Positions 28,081 to 37,193 of a stretch of DNA of 64,000 nt are shown in pieces. Below the pieces are notes generated by a model. The model saw only the letters and a program-made list of their open reading frames with translations, was not told the DNA's origin and did no database searches. Source of the stretch: Tuwongella immobilis (lineage in GTDB: Bacteria > Planctomycetota > Planctomycetia > Gemmatales > Gemmataceae); NCBI RefSeq assembly GCF_901538355.1, contig NZ_LR593887.1, positions 3,386,920-3,450,919 of the forward strand. Direction: 5' to 3'. The first letter of the stretch is position 1. The number at the start of each line of letters is the position of its first letter. The position numbers and the translations under genes were made by a program.

Positions 28081-28113
28081 GTTTCGCATCATTGATCCAA
28101 GGATGATTCCCCC

Positions 28114-29631
28114 ATGACGATGCGTCCAGCGAGTTATGATGGACTGATCGCCCAACTGCGCGAAGCCAGTTTGCTTGGCTCATGTGCCGGTGTGCTGGGC
28201 TGGGATGAACGCACGAATCTGCCCCCCAAGGGTTCCGAGCTTCGCGGCAATCAAATGGCGTTGCTGGCCCGATTAACCCATGAAATGGTCACTTCGCCCA
28301 AAATTGGCGAGGCATTGGCCGACCTGGAATCGTGGGTTGCGCAGTTGCCGCCCGATGCCGAAGAAGCCGCCAATCTGCGAGAAATCCGCCGCAGTTATGA
28401 ACGAGCGGTGAAACTCCCGAACGCATTCGTGGAAGAGATGGCACGGGTGACTACCCGTTCCCAGGGAATGTGGCAGCAAGCGCGGCAGGAAAAGAATTTC
28501 CAAACGTTTCAGCCGTGGTTGGAGCAAATCCTCAAGCTGAAGCGCGAAGAAGCTGCCATCGTGGGATACAGCGATCACCCCTACGATGCCCTGCTGGACG
28601 AATACGAGCCGGGCGCATCGACCGCACAAATCACGCAAGTATTTCGAGAATTATCCGCCGAGTTGGTGCCATTGATTGCTGCGATTCAGCAGTCGGGAAT
28701 CACCCTTTCCACGGATGTTCTGGAAGGCGATTATCCCACCGATCTGCAGCAGCAATTCGGGATGGCAGCGGCCAAGCAGATTGGCTTCGATTTCGATGCC
28801 GGGCGACTCGATGTGACGACGCACCCATTCTGCTCCGGCATCGGGCCGGGCGATTGTCGCATCACCACACGATACAATCCGCGATTTTTCAACGAGGCAT
28901 TTTTCGGAATCCTGCACGAAGCGGGTCACGGCATCTATGAACAAAATTTAGACGCCACCCATTTCGGCACGCCGCTCGGTCAAGCGACTTCGCTTGGGAT
29001 TCACGAATCGCAATCGCGGCTGTGGGAAAACCAAGTGGGACGCTCCCGACCATTTTGGGATCATTTCTTCCCCAAATTGCGCCAAATGTTCCCATCCACC
29101 GTCGCCGGTGTGTCGCCGGATGCGTTTTATGCGGCGATCAACCGCGTGCAACCGTCGTTCATTCGCGTCGAAGCAGACGAGGCGACGTACAATCTGCACA
29201 TCATCTTGCGGTTCGAGCTGGAACAAGCCATGCTCACTGGCGATCTCCAGGCCAGCGATTTGCCCGGTGCCTGGAATGAGCGATTCCGGACCATGTTCGG
29301 CCTGACTCCGCCCGATGACAAGCTCGGTTGTCTGCAAGATATCCATTGGAGCATGGGCGGCATCGGCTATTTCCCCACTTACACGCTGGGGAATTTGTAC
29401 GCAGCCCAGTTCATGGAGGCCGCTCGGGAACAACTCGGCGATCTGGATGGCGATTTTCGCGCTGGCGAATTCGGTCGCTTGAAACAATGGCTGACCGACT
29501 CGATTCACCGCCACGGTCAGCGCTATCGTGCCGAAACGCTCTGCCAGCGCATTTCGGGTCGCCCGCTCAGTCACCGACCGCTGATTGCCTACTTGCAGGC
29601 AAAGTTTACGCCGTTGTACGGGCTCCGCTAA
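28114..29631 (+). CDS. M32 family metallocarboxypeptidase (Taq type)
   Basis: This 505-residue zinc carboxypeptidase removes C-terminal residues from peptides in the cytosol. The HEXXH motif is HEAGH at residues 268-272, and the third ligand is the Glu of HESQSRLWEN (297-306), a family signature. The IRRSYERAVKLP segment (about 91-102) and the terminal IGYFPTYTLGNLYAAQF also match carboxypeptidase Taq. The start could be ATG 28114 or the in-frame ATG two codons later. The last 26 nt overlap the convergent psuG gene, so the two mRNAs are complementary at their 3' ends. Confidence 0.95.
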   Translation: MTMRPASYDGLIAQLREASLLGSCAGVLGWDERTNLPPKGSELRGNQMALLARLTHEMVTSPKIGEALADLESWVAQLPPDAEEAANLREIRRSYERAVKLPNAFVEEMARVTTRSQGMWQQARQEKNFQTFQPWLEQILKLKREEAAIVGYSDHPYDALLDEYEPGASTAQITQVFRELSAELVPLIAAIQQSGITLSTDVLEGDYPTDLQQQFGMAAAKQIGFDFDAGRLDVTTHPFCSGIGPGDCRITTRYNPRFFNEAFFGILHEAGHGIYEQNLDATHFGTPLGQATSLGIHESQSRLWENQVGRSRPFWDHFFPKLRQMFPSTVAGVSPDAFYAAINRVQPSFIRVEADEATYNLHIILRFELEQAMLTGDLQASDLPGAWNERFRTMFGLTPPDDKLGCLQDIHWSMGGIGYFPTYTLGNLYAAQFMEAAREQLGDLDGDFRAGEFGRLKQWLTDSIHRHGQRYRAETLCQRISGRPLSHRPLIAYLQAKFTPLYGLR

Positions 29632-30568
29632 TTCGCGCTAGTTCGATGGCAGTTTCTGCGGCCAATCGAGCGTTGCCCACAATCAGCGCTTGATTCGCCG
29701 CCAGCGATCGTCCTTGGGTATGCTCCGCGATTTGCTTCAACAGAAACGGCGTGACGGCGGCCCCTTGCACACCAGCGACCTCGGCGGCATCGCGGGCCGA
29801 TTGCCACGCATTGCGCCACTCCGGTTCGGTCAGCGCGAAGGCCGATTCCAGCGGCCGACACAGCAACATCCCTCCCCCGCCAAAGTGTCGATGCGCGGCA
29901 AACGCCAGTGCCACTTCGGCAGCGGAATCCATGCGGGCTGACACGGGCAATCCGCTACTGGGAAGGTAGAACGCGGGAAATGTCCGGGTGCGATAGCCGA
30001 TTACCGGCACACCTTCGGTTTCGAGCCATTCCAACGTACGCGGCAGATTTAGGATATTTTTCGCGCCGGCACACACCACCAGAATCGGGGTTCGTCCCAA
30101 ATCGATCAGATCCGCCGAGACATCGCTGGGTGCCTCTCCCGGCACGGCATGATGCACTCCGCCGATTCCACCGGTGGCGAAAATCGAGATGTTTGCCGCT
30201 TTCGCCAAGGCCATTGTCGCTGCAACTGTGGTGGCCGCCGTCTTGCGCAGTGCCATCATCGTGCCAATATCGCGCCGCGAGGCTTTGGCGACATCATTTC
30301 GTTGGGCGAGTGCTTCGATCATCGAGCGATCCATTCCGACAGTCGGCCGACCATGCCAAATGGCGATCGTCGCCGGCACCACGCCACATTCGCGAATGGC
30401 TTGCTCGGCGGCAATCGCGGTCTCGAAGTTGACTGGCCAGGGCAAGCCGTGGCTAATCAGCGTCGACTCGAGTGCGACGACCGGCCGCCCGGTTTGCACG
30501 GCCTGTTGCACCTCGGGGTGAATTCGCAGCCAATCGTTCGAAATTTCTGGTCGCACAACATTCGACAT
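29606..30568 (-). CDS. psuG: Pseudouridine-5'-phosphate glycosidase
   Basis: This enzyme of about 320 residues cleaves pseudouridine 5'-phosphate reversibly to uracil and ribose 5-phosphate, for salvage or degradation of RNA-derived pseudouridine. Characteristic stretches are VVALESTLISHGLPWP, GMDRSMIEALAQRNDVAKASRRDI, FATGGIGGVH and LPVSARMDSAAEVA. No psuK kinase lies next to it. An upstream TTG at 30586 would add six residues; I prefer the ATG at 30568. The 3' end overlaps the convergent M32 peptidase gene by 26 nt. Confidence 0.93.
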   Translation of the reverse strand: MSNVVRPEISNDWLRIHPEVQQAVQTGRPVVALESTLISHGLPWPVNFETAIAAEQAIRECGVVPATIAIWHGRPTVGMDRSMIEALAQRNDVAKASRRDIGTMMALRKTAATTVAATMALAKAANISIFATGGIGGVHHAVPGEAPSDVSADLIDLGRTPILVVCAGAKNILNLPRTLEWLETEGVPVIGYRTRTFPAFYLPSSGLPVSARMDSAAEVALAFAAHRHFGGGGMLLCRPLESAFALTEPEWRNAWQSARDAAEVAGVQGAAVTPFLLKQIAEHTQGRSLAANQALIVGNARLAAETAIELARISGARTTA

Positions 30569-30627
30569 ATGCGGACTCAATTCCAATAATGCACTGAAGC
30601 GGATTCGATTTCATTCAGGGGATGAGA

Positions 30628-32004
30628 ATGAGCCAGTCCAACTTCGATCGGATGCAATCCGTGCTGCAAGCGATTGCCCACGAGGCGCCTCATCCTTGGT
30701 ATCCTTCACAATACGCAGAACACCACCAAATTGATCGCAATTCGTTGGATCCAATTCTCAATCAGCTTCGATTGTTGGGATGGATCGAAATCGCCGGTTG
30801 GGAACGCGGCAAAGGTCAAGCCTATGCCTTGACGCAAGTCGGCCGCGCGACGCTCGAATCCGGCCGACCGTTAGCCGACGCCGTCCGAACCGAGACTCGC
30901 CCCGTGACTGCTCCGCTGACCACCCGCCGAGGATATGGCGGGGATCGTTGGACGCAAGGCGAAACGGTTCGCGATGCCATCCTGCGACCGCGTCCCACTC
31001 CAGTCACGCAAGTCCTCTTCGGGGCAATTCTGCTGGTGTATCTGCTCGGCATGTGGCTGGCCTTCGGCGCGGGGCAGAATCCATGGGAATATCTCTCCCG
31101 GCCCGACCCCATGGCGTTGATCCGCTCCGGCGCGTTGATCGGCGAAGAGGTTTCCGAAGGGAAGTATTGGCAACTCCTGACATGCTGTTTCGTTCATGGC
31201 AATATCTTGCATCTGTTCATGAACGGACTATCGCTCATTCTGATTGGCCCACGCTGCGAACAACTTTGGGGCAGCGGTCGATTCCTGGCGATCTATCTGG
31301 CCGCGGGCATCGGCGGCAGCGCATTGGCGGTGCTGGTGGAACCATCCGCCATGCTCGTCGGGGCATCCGGTGCCATCTGGGGATTGATGACCTCACTGAT
31401 CGTTTGGGTGACATTGAACCGGGCCCATTTGCCGCCGCCGTTGATTCGCACATGGCTGCAGCAATTGGTCACGATTCTGGTGCTGAATTTGATTCTGAGC
31501 TTCAGTCCTGGCATCAGCATGGAAGCGCACCTGGGCGGTGGAGCGATCGGGTTTCTGACCGCGTCGCTGCTGCATGTCTTGCGATTTCGCAGCAGCCGAT
31601 TGTCGCGCGGTCTGGCAATGCTGGGATTGCTGCTCATTCCCACCCTGATTTTCGTCGGCTTGCGGAGTCAGCCCCAAGACGAGTTGGGACGACAACTTCA
31701 GGATTCCATCGAGCGAATCCGCACCCTAGACCGCGAGTTCGATGCGATCGAACGACCCGATGCCGATGGCGAACTGCGTGCCCAGTGGATGAAACGAGTG
31801 GATGCGGAATTCGAAGCCAATGCCAGCTTTGCGCAGCAAGTGGTGTCGCAAATTCCCGAGAATCGACAGATCAAGAGACGCACCTTGCAGCTTTACGTTG
31901 GGCTTCGGCTGATCCAGTTGATGAGGCTCCAGTTGGAAGGAAAAGCCAACCCGCTGATTCAGTCGGAATTCCGGGACATTCGCAAGCAGTTTCGCTCGTT
32001 CTGA
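30628..32004 (+). CDS. Rhomboid intramembrane serine protease with N-terminal winged-helix domain
   Basis: This 458-residue fusion has an N-terminal winged helix-turn-helix-like domain (residues about 8-78: WYPSQYAEHHQI then LNQLRLLGWIEI and a KGQAYALTQVGRATLE wing). A linker follows, and then a six-helix rhomboid core (about 125-330). The catalytic pair is Ser247 in GASG and His301 in EAHLGGGAIG, and the HGNILHLFMN signature supplies His and Asn at about 190-199. The C-terminal tail is charged and probably helical. Rhomboids cleave membrane helices. AGGGG lies 6 nt before the ATG at 30628, which favours it over the ATG at 30622. Confidence 0.9.
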   Translation: MSQSNFDRMQSVLQAIAHEAPHPWYPSQYAEHHQIDRNSLDPILNQLRLLGWIEIAGWERGKGQAYALTQVGRATLESGRPLADAVRTETRPVTAPLTTRRGYGGDRWTQGETVRDAILRPRPTPVTQVLFGAILLVYLLGMWLAFGAGQNPWEYLSRPDPMALIRSGALIGEEVSEGKYWQLLTCCFVHGNILHLFMNGLSLILIGPRCEQLWGSGRFLAIYLAAGIGGSALAVLVEPSAMLVGASGAIWGLMTSLIVWVTLNRAHLPPPLIRTWLQQLVTILVLNLILSFSPGISMEAHLGGGAIGFLTASLLHVLRFRSSRLSRGLAMLGLLLIPTLIFVGLRSQPQDELGRQLQDSIERIRTLDREFDAIERPDADGELRAQWMKRVDAEFEANASFAQQVVSQIPENRQIKRRTLQLYVGLRLIQLMRLQLEGKANPLIQSEFRDIRKQFRSF

Positions 32005-32050
32005 ATTGGAGCAGTCGCCATGCGAATTCCCGGAGTTGCGAGGGAGCCTG

Positions 32051-33598
32051 TTATTCCGGCGCAGTCGCGGAGAGAATTTTCGCCTGCGGTTTGGCCAACA
32101 GCACCCGCATCACGGGTAGCAACGGCGTAACCGAACGCGTTTCGTACCAACTGTGATCCGAGATTTTCAGATGCCCCGGCCCAACGCCGCCATTCGCACG
32201 GGTCGCATCAATCGCCAGCCATTGCCCCTTCACATAGACTTCGGTCCACATATGGAAGGCAAGCACGGGGCGCTCAGCACTATCGACGTAAATCAATCCG
32301 ACGGCTGTGCGTGAGGGAATGCCTTCCGCCCGACACATCGCCGCCGCCAGCATCGCAAATTCGGTACAATCGCCGCTCAAAGTCCGCGCGACGTGATCTG
32401 CCGTGGCCATGGCTTCGCCAAAGTTCACAGCCCGCATATTTTGACGAACGAACTTTTCGATTTGCAGCGATTTCTGCCAATCGTCCGCCGCCCCAGCCAC
32501 GGCCATCTTCGCAAGCTGCTTCACGCGGTCATCGTTGCTGTTGATGAAATAGTTGCTTTCGAGAAACTCCTTGGCAGCCGGTTCGACCTTCTCGACAGCT
32601 TTGGGCTTGCGAACGGCCTGCACATGCAGCTCGAACGAATTCTTTTGCACATTCTCGATCGATTGCCGGGCATCCTTCGAGAACGCACTGGTCACATCAT
32701 CATCGCCAGAAAGCGTGATTCGGTAGACAATTCCGCCTTGGGCGTGCAGTTGGTTGACCCGCTCACCCAACGGAATCGACTGCGTGGCCAACAGATCGGT
32801 CTTGAGTGCTTTGGGTTCCACGCGCGCGGTGGCATTTTCTTTCGTGCTACGAACCATTCGCAGTCGGCCCAATCCGGGGAGTTCCACTTCCGACACCAAT
32901 GTCTGATAGGTCATCGGATCGATCCACGCCGTCATGCCGGGAAGCTGCACATTCGCAATCCGCTCCGCCTTCGATTGAATCCGGAGCAGTTCGCGCTTGG
33001 TGCCATTATCGAACGTCAGCACCTCTTTCTCTCCAACATTGACGCGAATTTTCACAATTGCGGCAATCGTCGGCTCGAAATACAGGTAATCGATTTCATC
33101 TCCGGGCTTGGCCTTCTTCTCGCGGAGCAAGCGTGTTTCTTTCAGCAGTCCCACCACGCCCTCCGGCCATGGAATGCGCTTCTCGTTTTTCACGCGATCT
33201 TCGACTTCCAGAATCAATTCCTTGCCTTCGACGGCTCCGGTCATCTGCAGCGATTGATTCTGCCCCAACGCCTGCGTCATGAACACCCCCAAGACGGTGC
33301 CATCGGCGGTCTCATAGGTGCCGGTATCCGCTTGGATGGTGGCGACGTTTCCGCCACGCAACACGGAGAGTTTCATCGATTTCGTCGCCCGCAGCGCCTT
33401 CACCCCATTCGCGGAGTCTTCGTGCACCGTGAAGTGGACGTAGCCCACACGATTGCCATCCAGGAGCGCAACTTCCCAATTCTCGAATAACAATTTGGAT
33501 TGAAGCGGCTCCTCGGCTCTGGCAGCAGTCGGAACGAGTATCCAAATTGTCCAGACAAGGACACTCAACAGGGATTGCCAACATTGCATCATGCGCAT
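32051..33598 (-). CDS. Secreted transglutaminase-like (cysteine protease fold) protein
   Basis: This 515-residue exported protein has a signal peptide (LLSVLVWTIWILVPTAARA), a long beta-rich region, and a C-terminal transglutaminase-like domain. The predicted triad is Cys411 in GDCTEFA, His449 in AFHMWTEV and Asp464 in AIDAT. Bacterial members act as peptidases or amidases on surface peptides more often than as cross-linkers; the substrate is unknown. GGAGG lies 7 nt before ATG 33598, which fixes the start. It is convergent with the rhomboid gene and diverges from the 33933 gene. Confidence 0.87.
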   Translation of the reverse strand: MRMMQCWQSLLSVLVWTIWILVPTAARAEEPLQSKLLFENWEVALLDGNRVGYVHFTVHEDSANGVKALRATKSMKLSVLRGGNVATIQADTGTYETADGTVLGVFMTQALGQNQSLQMTGAVEGKELILEVEDRVKNEKRIPWPEGVVGLLKETRLLREKKAKPGDEIDYLYFEPTIAAIVKIRVNVGEKEVLTFDNGTKRELLRIQSKAERIANVQLPGMTAWIDPMTYQTLVSEVELPGLGRLRMVRSTKENATARVEPKALKTDLLATQSIPLGERVNQLHAQGGIVYRITLSGDDDVTSAFSKDARQSIENVQKNSFELHVQAVRKPKAVEKVEPAAKEFLESNYFINSNDDRVKQLAKMAVAGAADDWQKSLQIEKFVRQNMRAVNFGEAMATADHVARTLSGDCTEFAMLAAAMCRAEGIPSRTAVGLIYVDSAERPVLAFHMWTEVYVKGQWLAIDATRANGGVGPGHLKISDHSWYETRSVTPLLPVMRVLLAKPQAKILSATAPE

Positions 33599-33932
33599 GA
33601 TCACACCTCCGGGAGAAACTCGTCCTTGCCTGGAATGGTTGTCGCTTCGGTCGGGGGGACACTCGGGCTTCAATCAATCGCCCGAATTCGCCATCCCCAT
33701 GATTCTACCAAAACCACCAACATGGATTTTCTGCGTATTCCCTGAAGGAATCAGGATTTATCCAGCAGGATGCACGGAAAATCCGCCCAGGGATGCACCC
33801 GATTCGAAGATTGACTGCCTAAAATGGGGTAGTGCCAACTTCGGCAGGCCGATCTTGAAAGAACACCACCGAGTCACGACCAATCGCCTGACTGAGCTTA
33901 CTGGATCCCGGATTCTAGCAGACGTGAGGTTG

Positions 33933-34571
33933 ATGGTGAACACCAGTCAATTAATTCCGCATCTTCAAGTCAAGCGTTATCGGAGCTTTGTGCTGACCGA
34001 CGCCATCCGGCCCGGGCTCACGGTTCCGATTGTGCCCCAAGAAGGATACCGAGTGGATCGATTCCGCGACCCGGAATCCGGCGATCGGCTCAAGTCACTC
34101 GTTGCGGCAGTTTCCGCCGAGCGATTGTTTGATGTCTTCTTGGATTGTCTGGAGCCGTTGGGCGACTCCATCACTGTGGTGATGGAATCCAGCCATGAAA
34201 CCCAGATGGACGATCATCTGGACTTACGACGCTCGGACATGGATTCGCCCGTATTGGCGAGCACGCTGCTCGATTTCGAAGATTTGCTGCTGCACGATGG
34301 CTGTACCGGGATTGCGGTGCTGGCCCCCGAGTTGCAGATGGAAGTGCAATTCGACGAACATAAGCAGATTGCCATCTATTCGCCGATCTTGAAACCGTTC
34401 CGCGCGATTCTGCGTCGGCACGGCATCGAACATGTGGAAGGATTCCAAGTGTTGTCCGATGCCGAGCATTTTCACCAAAGCCAACCGCATCATCAGGAAG
34501 AATTTCAGCAGTTGTGCCTGCGATTGGGTGTGGCGGACTTCGATCACGTCTTCTCGGACGAAAATTCGTAA
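33933..34571 (+). CDS. Conserved planctomycete-type protein of unknown function
   Basis: This 212-residue cytosolic protein has no recognised domain. It begins with VNTSQLIPHLQVKRYRSFVL and has the clear stretches PGLTVPIVPQEGYRVDRFRD and LLHDGCTGIAVLAPELQMEVQFDEHK. My recollection is that close relatives occur across planctomycetes; I cannot confirm this here. GAGG at 33926 precedes ATG 33933 closely, and the next codon, GTG 33936, is a possible alternative start. An open extension upstream to 33591 overlaps the transglutaminase start and is rejected. Confidence 0.65.
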   Translation: MVNTSQLIPHLQVKRYRSFVLTDAIRPGLTVPIVPQEGYRVDRFRDPESGDRLKSLVAAVSAERLFDVFLDCLEPLGDSITVVMESSHETQMDDHLDLRRSDMDSPVLASTLLDFEDLLLHDGCTGIAVLAPELQMEVQFDEHKQIAIYSPILKPFRAILRRHGIEHVEGFQVLSDAEHFHQSQPHHQEEFQQLCLRLGVADFDHVFSDENS

Positions 34572-34588
34572 CGAGTCCGCACCCGCGA

Positions 34589-34621
34589 GTTGCCAAAGCT
34601 CATGGATGAGCTTACGGCAAC
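34589..34621. terminator. Bidirectional hairpin between two convergent unknown genes
   Basis: GTTGCC (34589-34594) and AAGCTCAT (34596-34603) pair with ATGAGCTT (34606-34613) and GGCAAC (34616-34621). The hairpin overlaps the stop codon of the minus-strand gene (34612) and lies 18 nt past the stop of the plus-strand gene. There is no long T-tract. Confidence 0.55.
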
Positions 34622-35916
34622 GGAATATTTCGGAATTCGAGTTTCGCTTCAAACGGCTCCGGAATCCATTCGTTCAACGTCAGCTTCGCCGGTGCCCCGA
34701 TTGCTCCATCGGAAGGCGAGAACTGAAACACCGCTTTCAGCGACGCACCATTCCCATCCAGATAATTCGAAATCCCCTGCGACTGATACTTGCGGCCTTG
34801 TGCATCCGTTAGTTCCAATCGTTGCGGAACGCTCGATGTCCAAGAACCATCTTGATTGGCATTCTTCCCAATCTGACGAATCATCAGCGTGCATTGCACC
34901 GGATTGCCGGCCCCGGGATTCGGCGTCGAGACTTCGATCACTTCGACTTCGGCCGTGCGGCCCGTGAACTTCGCGTTCTTTTGTTTGGTGATATTCTCGA
35001 TCACAATTTCTGGAATCTGCTTGCCCAAGAGCATCATGGGCACCTTGGCCCGCAGCAGATGCATGTGCGTCGCCGGCAGATCGCCTCGCCGCAAATTCAG
35101 CGCACTGCTCTGCGAGAAATTGCGGTACATCTGCTGCGGGTAGTTGGAAAAGAACTGTCCATTCGGGGCTGTCAAGCGCATGTCTTGCCCGCGATTGTCC
35201 AACGCTTCCACCACAATCGGTTGGCCCATCGACAGAATCGGAGATTTCGGTTCGGCGTTGATTTGAAAGCTGAAAATCAGCGTCTCTTGGATATTCATCG
35301 ATCCACGATTGCGTCGTGGCATTCCCGAAAGGTTGGCGATTCGATTGAGGTTCAGATTAACCGCCTGAATGCGCAATGGCCCGACATATTGCACAAACGG
35401 CGTATCCGAATCATTGGGATACAACACAATCGTTCCATCGCCTTGATCCGAGAACATCAGCCCGGCTTGTTCGCAGATGCGGTCGATCGCTTCCCAATAC
35501 GTGACGTGATCCAAGTTGATCGTAATCAGCTTTCGGTTATCGCCGCCATTGCGGACTACGAACCCCGACTCTTGACTGATCGCCGCGACGACATCGGCAA
35601 TTTTCGCCTGTTGGAATCGCAGATTGAGCCGGGTCGGCGCGACCAACAGTTGACGCTCAATTCGAAGTGCGAGTGTCTCCACGCGTCGGCGAACTTCCGG
35701 ATCGGGATGTTGCCGCGCTCCGGTCAACTCTTTCAGCCCACGATTCCCCTGCTGCTCCAGAAACCGAGCGGCGGCTTCGCGTTTGCGAAAATCTTTGTCG
35801 CCGAGTTGTTCGATCCACGGAGTCAATGGGATCGGGAGCGATTCGACCGGTTCCGCTGCGAACAGTCCAGTCGAGGCATGCAACATACCTGCTAAACAAA
35901 GAATCGGTCCACGCAT
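34612..35916 (-). CDS. Exported protein with HEAT-like and secretin N-domain (STN)-like regions
   Basis: This 434-residue exported protein has a signal peptide (GPILCLAGMLHASTGLFAA). Residues about 30-75 form a short helical repeat of HEAT type (KDFRKREAAARFLEQQGNRGLKEL). A region at about 95-165 resembles the STN/secretin N-domain fold (LRFQQAKIADVVAAISQESG, NLDHVTYWEAIDRICEQAGL). The C-terminal half is beta-rich and unassigned. STN-like domains work in outer-membrane transport or secretion complexes, but no secretin barrel is present here. I chose ATG 35916 because the signal peptide begins there; the open frame extends upstream without family support. Confidence 0.6.
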   Translation of the reverse strand: MRGPILCLAGMLHASTGLFAAEPVESLPIPLTPWIEQLGDKDFRKREAAARFLEQQGNRGLKELTGARQHPDPEVRRRVETLALRIERQLLVAPTRLNLRFQQAKIADVVAAISQESGFVVRNGGDNRKLITINLDHVTYWEAIDRICEQAGLMFSDQGDGTIVLYPNDSDTPFVQYVGPLRIQAVNLNLNRIANLSGMPRRNRGSMNIQETLIFSFQINAEPKSPILSMGQPIVVEALDNRGQDMRLTAPNGQFFSNYPQQMYRNFSQSSALNLRRGDLPATHMHLLRAKVPMMLLGKQIPEIVIENITKQKNAKFTGRTAEVEVIEVSTPNPGAGNPVQCTLMIRQIGKNANQDGSWTSSVPQRLELTDAQGRKYQSQGISNYLDGNGASLKAVFQFSPSDGAIGAPAKLTLNEWIPEPFEAKLEFRNIPLP

Positions 35917-36059
35917 GGTGCTCTCTCGAGGGGTAGATTCATTCGATGTACCCAAGCGTATCCCAATCGATCGGATCGGATCAAGAGGGCAACCGGCCCA
36001 CCACCTGCTTTTTCGCATGGAATCCCGCTCACTCCCCCTGTTGCAATCCGCATAACATG

Positions 36060-36100
36060 CCGAAATTCGCAGGAAATTCTGGCGGACTTCCGAAATTCGC
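36060..36100. repeat. Short repeated motif in a divergent promoter region
   Basis: CCGAAATTCGC occurs at 36060-36070 and again at 36090-36100, with a third GAAATTC at 36073-36079 between them. The cluster lies within the 306-nt region (35917-36222) between the divergent STN-like gene and rarD. It could be an operator. I saw no other gene in that stretch. Confidence 0.4.
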
Positions 36101-36222
36101 TCAAGTCTCTCCCGTCGGAAACTTTTGCTCCCGCCCCGAACATCGGCGGCGAAATCGCTATCATGCCGGTAACGATCCTCGCCCAATATCCCACGGATCG
36201 CCCCTTGTAGGACGCCGCAATC

Positions 36223-37182
36223 GTGTCATCCTCGGATTCCTTTTCGCCGCGGTCGGGTTTCGTTTACGGTATCGCCGCCTATTCCCTTTGGGGATTGGTC
36301 CCGATTTACTTCAACGAGTTAAAATCGGTCCCACCATTTGAATTGTTGGCATATCGGGTCTTCTTTTCGGTCGTCTTGATGCTCGCAATTCTGACGGGCA
36401 TTCGACGATGGGGAGACCTGCGGAACTTGTTCCGCAACGCACTCACCACCCGCCGCATGTTGCTCAGCACCGTTCTGATTTCCATCAATTGGTTTACCTT
36501 TTTGTATGGCGTGCTCAGCAATCAGATTTTGCAAACATCGTTGGGCTATTTCATTGCTCCTTTGGTGAATATCGCTCTGGGAATTGTCATCTTCTCGGAG
36601 CGATTGCGCTGGATGCAATGGCTGGCGATTCTGCTCGCCGGAATGGGCGTCGGCTTCCGAATCCTCATCGCCGGGGAAGTTCCCTGGATTGCTCTCACGC
36701 TCGCGTTTTCATTCAGCCTCTATGGAATGGTCCGCAAGAAAGCTGCGGTCGATGGGATTTTGGGGCTGACGGTCGAAACGCTGCTGCTCATGCCGCTCGC
36801 CCTGCTCTTTCTGGGCTGGGTCGCTTGGCGTGGCCCAACCGCGATCACGCATTCCACCACCTGGGTGACGTGGATGATTATTCTCTCCGGCGCGATCACC
36901 GCCGCTCCGCTGATTCTCTACGCTCAAGCGGTGCGACGATTGCCCTATTCCACGATTGGATTTCTCCAATACCTTTCGCCGTCGGTCACGTTCGTGTTGG
37001 CGGTGTTCGTGTTTCACGAACCGTTCCCCGAAGAATTGCGAATCGGGTTTGGGCTGATCTGGGCCGGCTTGCTGGTGTACAGCATCGACGCGATCCGCTC
37101 CCGACCACGTGCATCGGGACGATCGACACGGAATCCGCTCCCGAATCTTCCGGGCGCATCGGTTCGGCCCGGAAGTTCGTGA
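36223..37182 (+). CDS. rarD: EamA-family transporter RarD
   Basis: This 319-residue inner-membrane permease of the drug/metabolite transporter superfamily has about ten membrane segments. It begins with the RarD signature GFVYGIAAYSLWGLVPIYF and continues with the YRVFFS and LSTVLISINWFTFLYGV segments, then a second EamA repeat with LQYLSPSVTFVLAVFVFHEPF. Its substrate is unknown in most bacteria. Translation begins at GTG 36223, with GTAGGAC about 12 nt upstream. The convergent M24 peptidase gene ends 11 nt away. Confidence 0.92.
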   Translation: MSSSDSFSPRSGFVYGIAAYSLWGLVPIYFNELKSVPPFELLAYRVFFSVVLMLAILTGIRRWGDLRNLFRNALTTRRMLLSTVLISINWFTFLYGVLSNQILQTSLGYFIAPLVNIALGIVIFSERLRWMQWLAILLAGMGVGFRILIAGEVPWIALTLAFSFSLYGMVRKKAAVDGILGLTVETLLLMPLALLFLGWVAWRGPTAITHSTTWVTWMIILSGAITAAPLILYAQAVRRLPYSTIGFLQYLSPSVTFVLAVFVFHEPFPEELRIGFGLIWAGLLVYSIDAIRSRPRASGRSTRNPLPNLPGASVRPGSS

Positions 37183-37193
37183 GGTGCAATTGC

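Noticed and set aside
30780-32156. A 458-codon frame within the rhomboid gene
   Set aside because: It is an alternative frame of a gene with complete catalytic motifs; its own product has no recognisable features.
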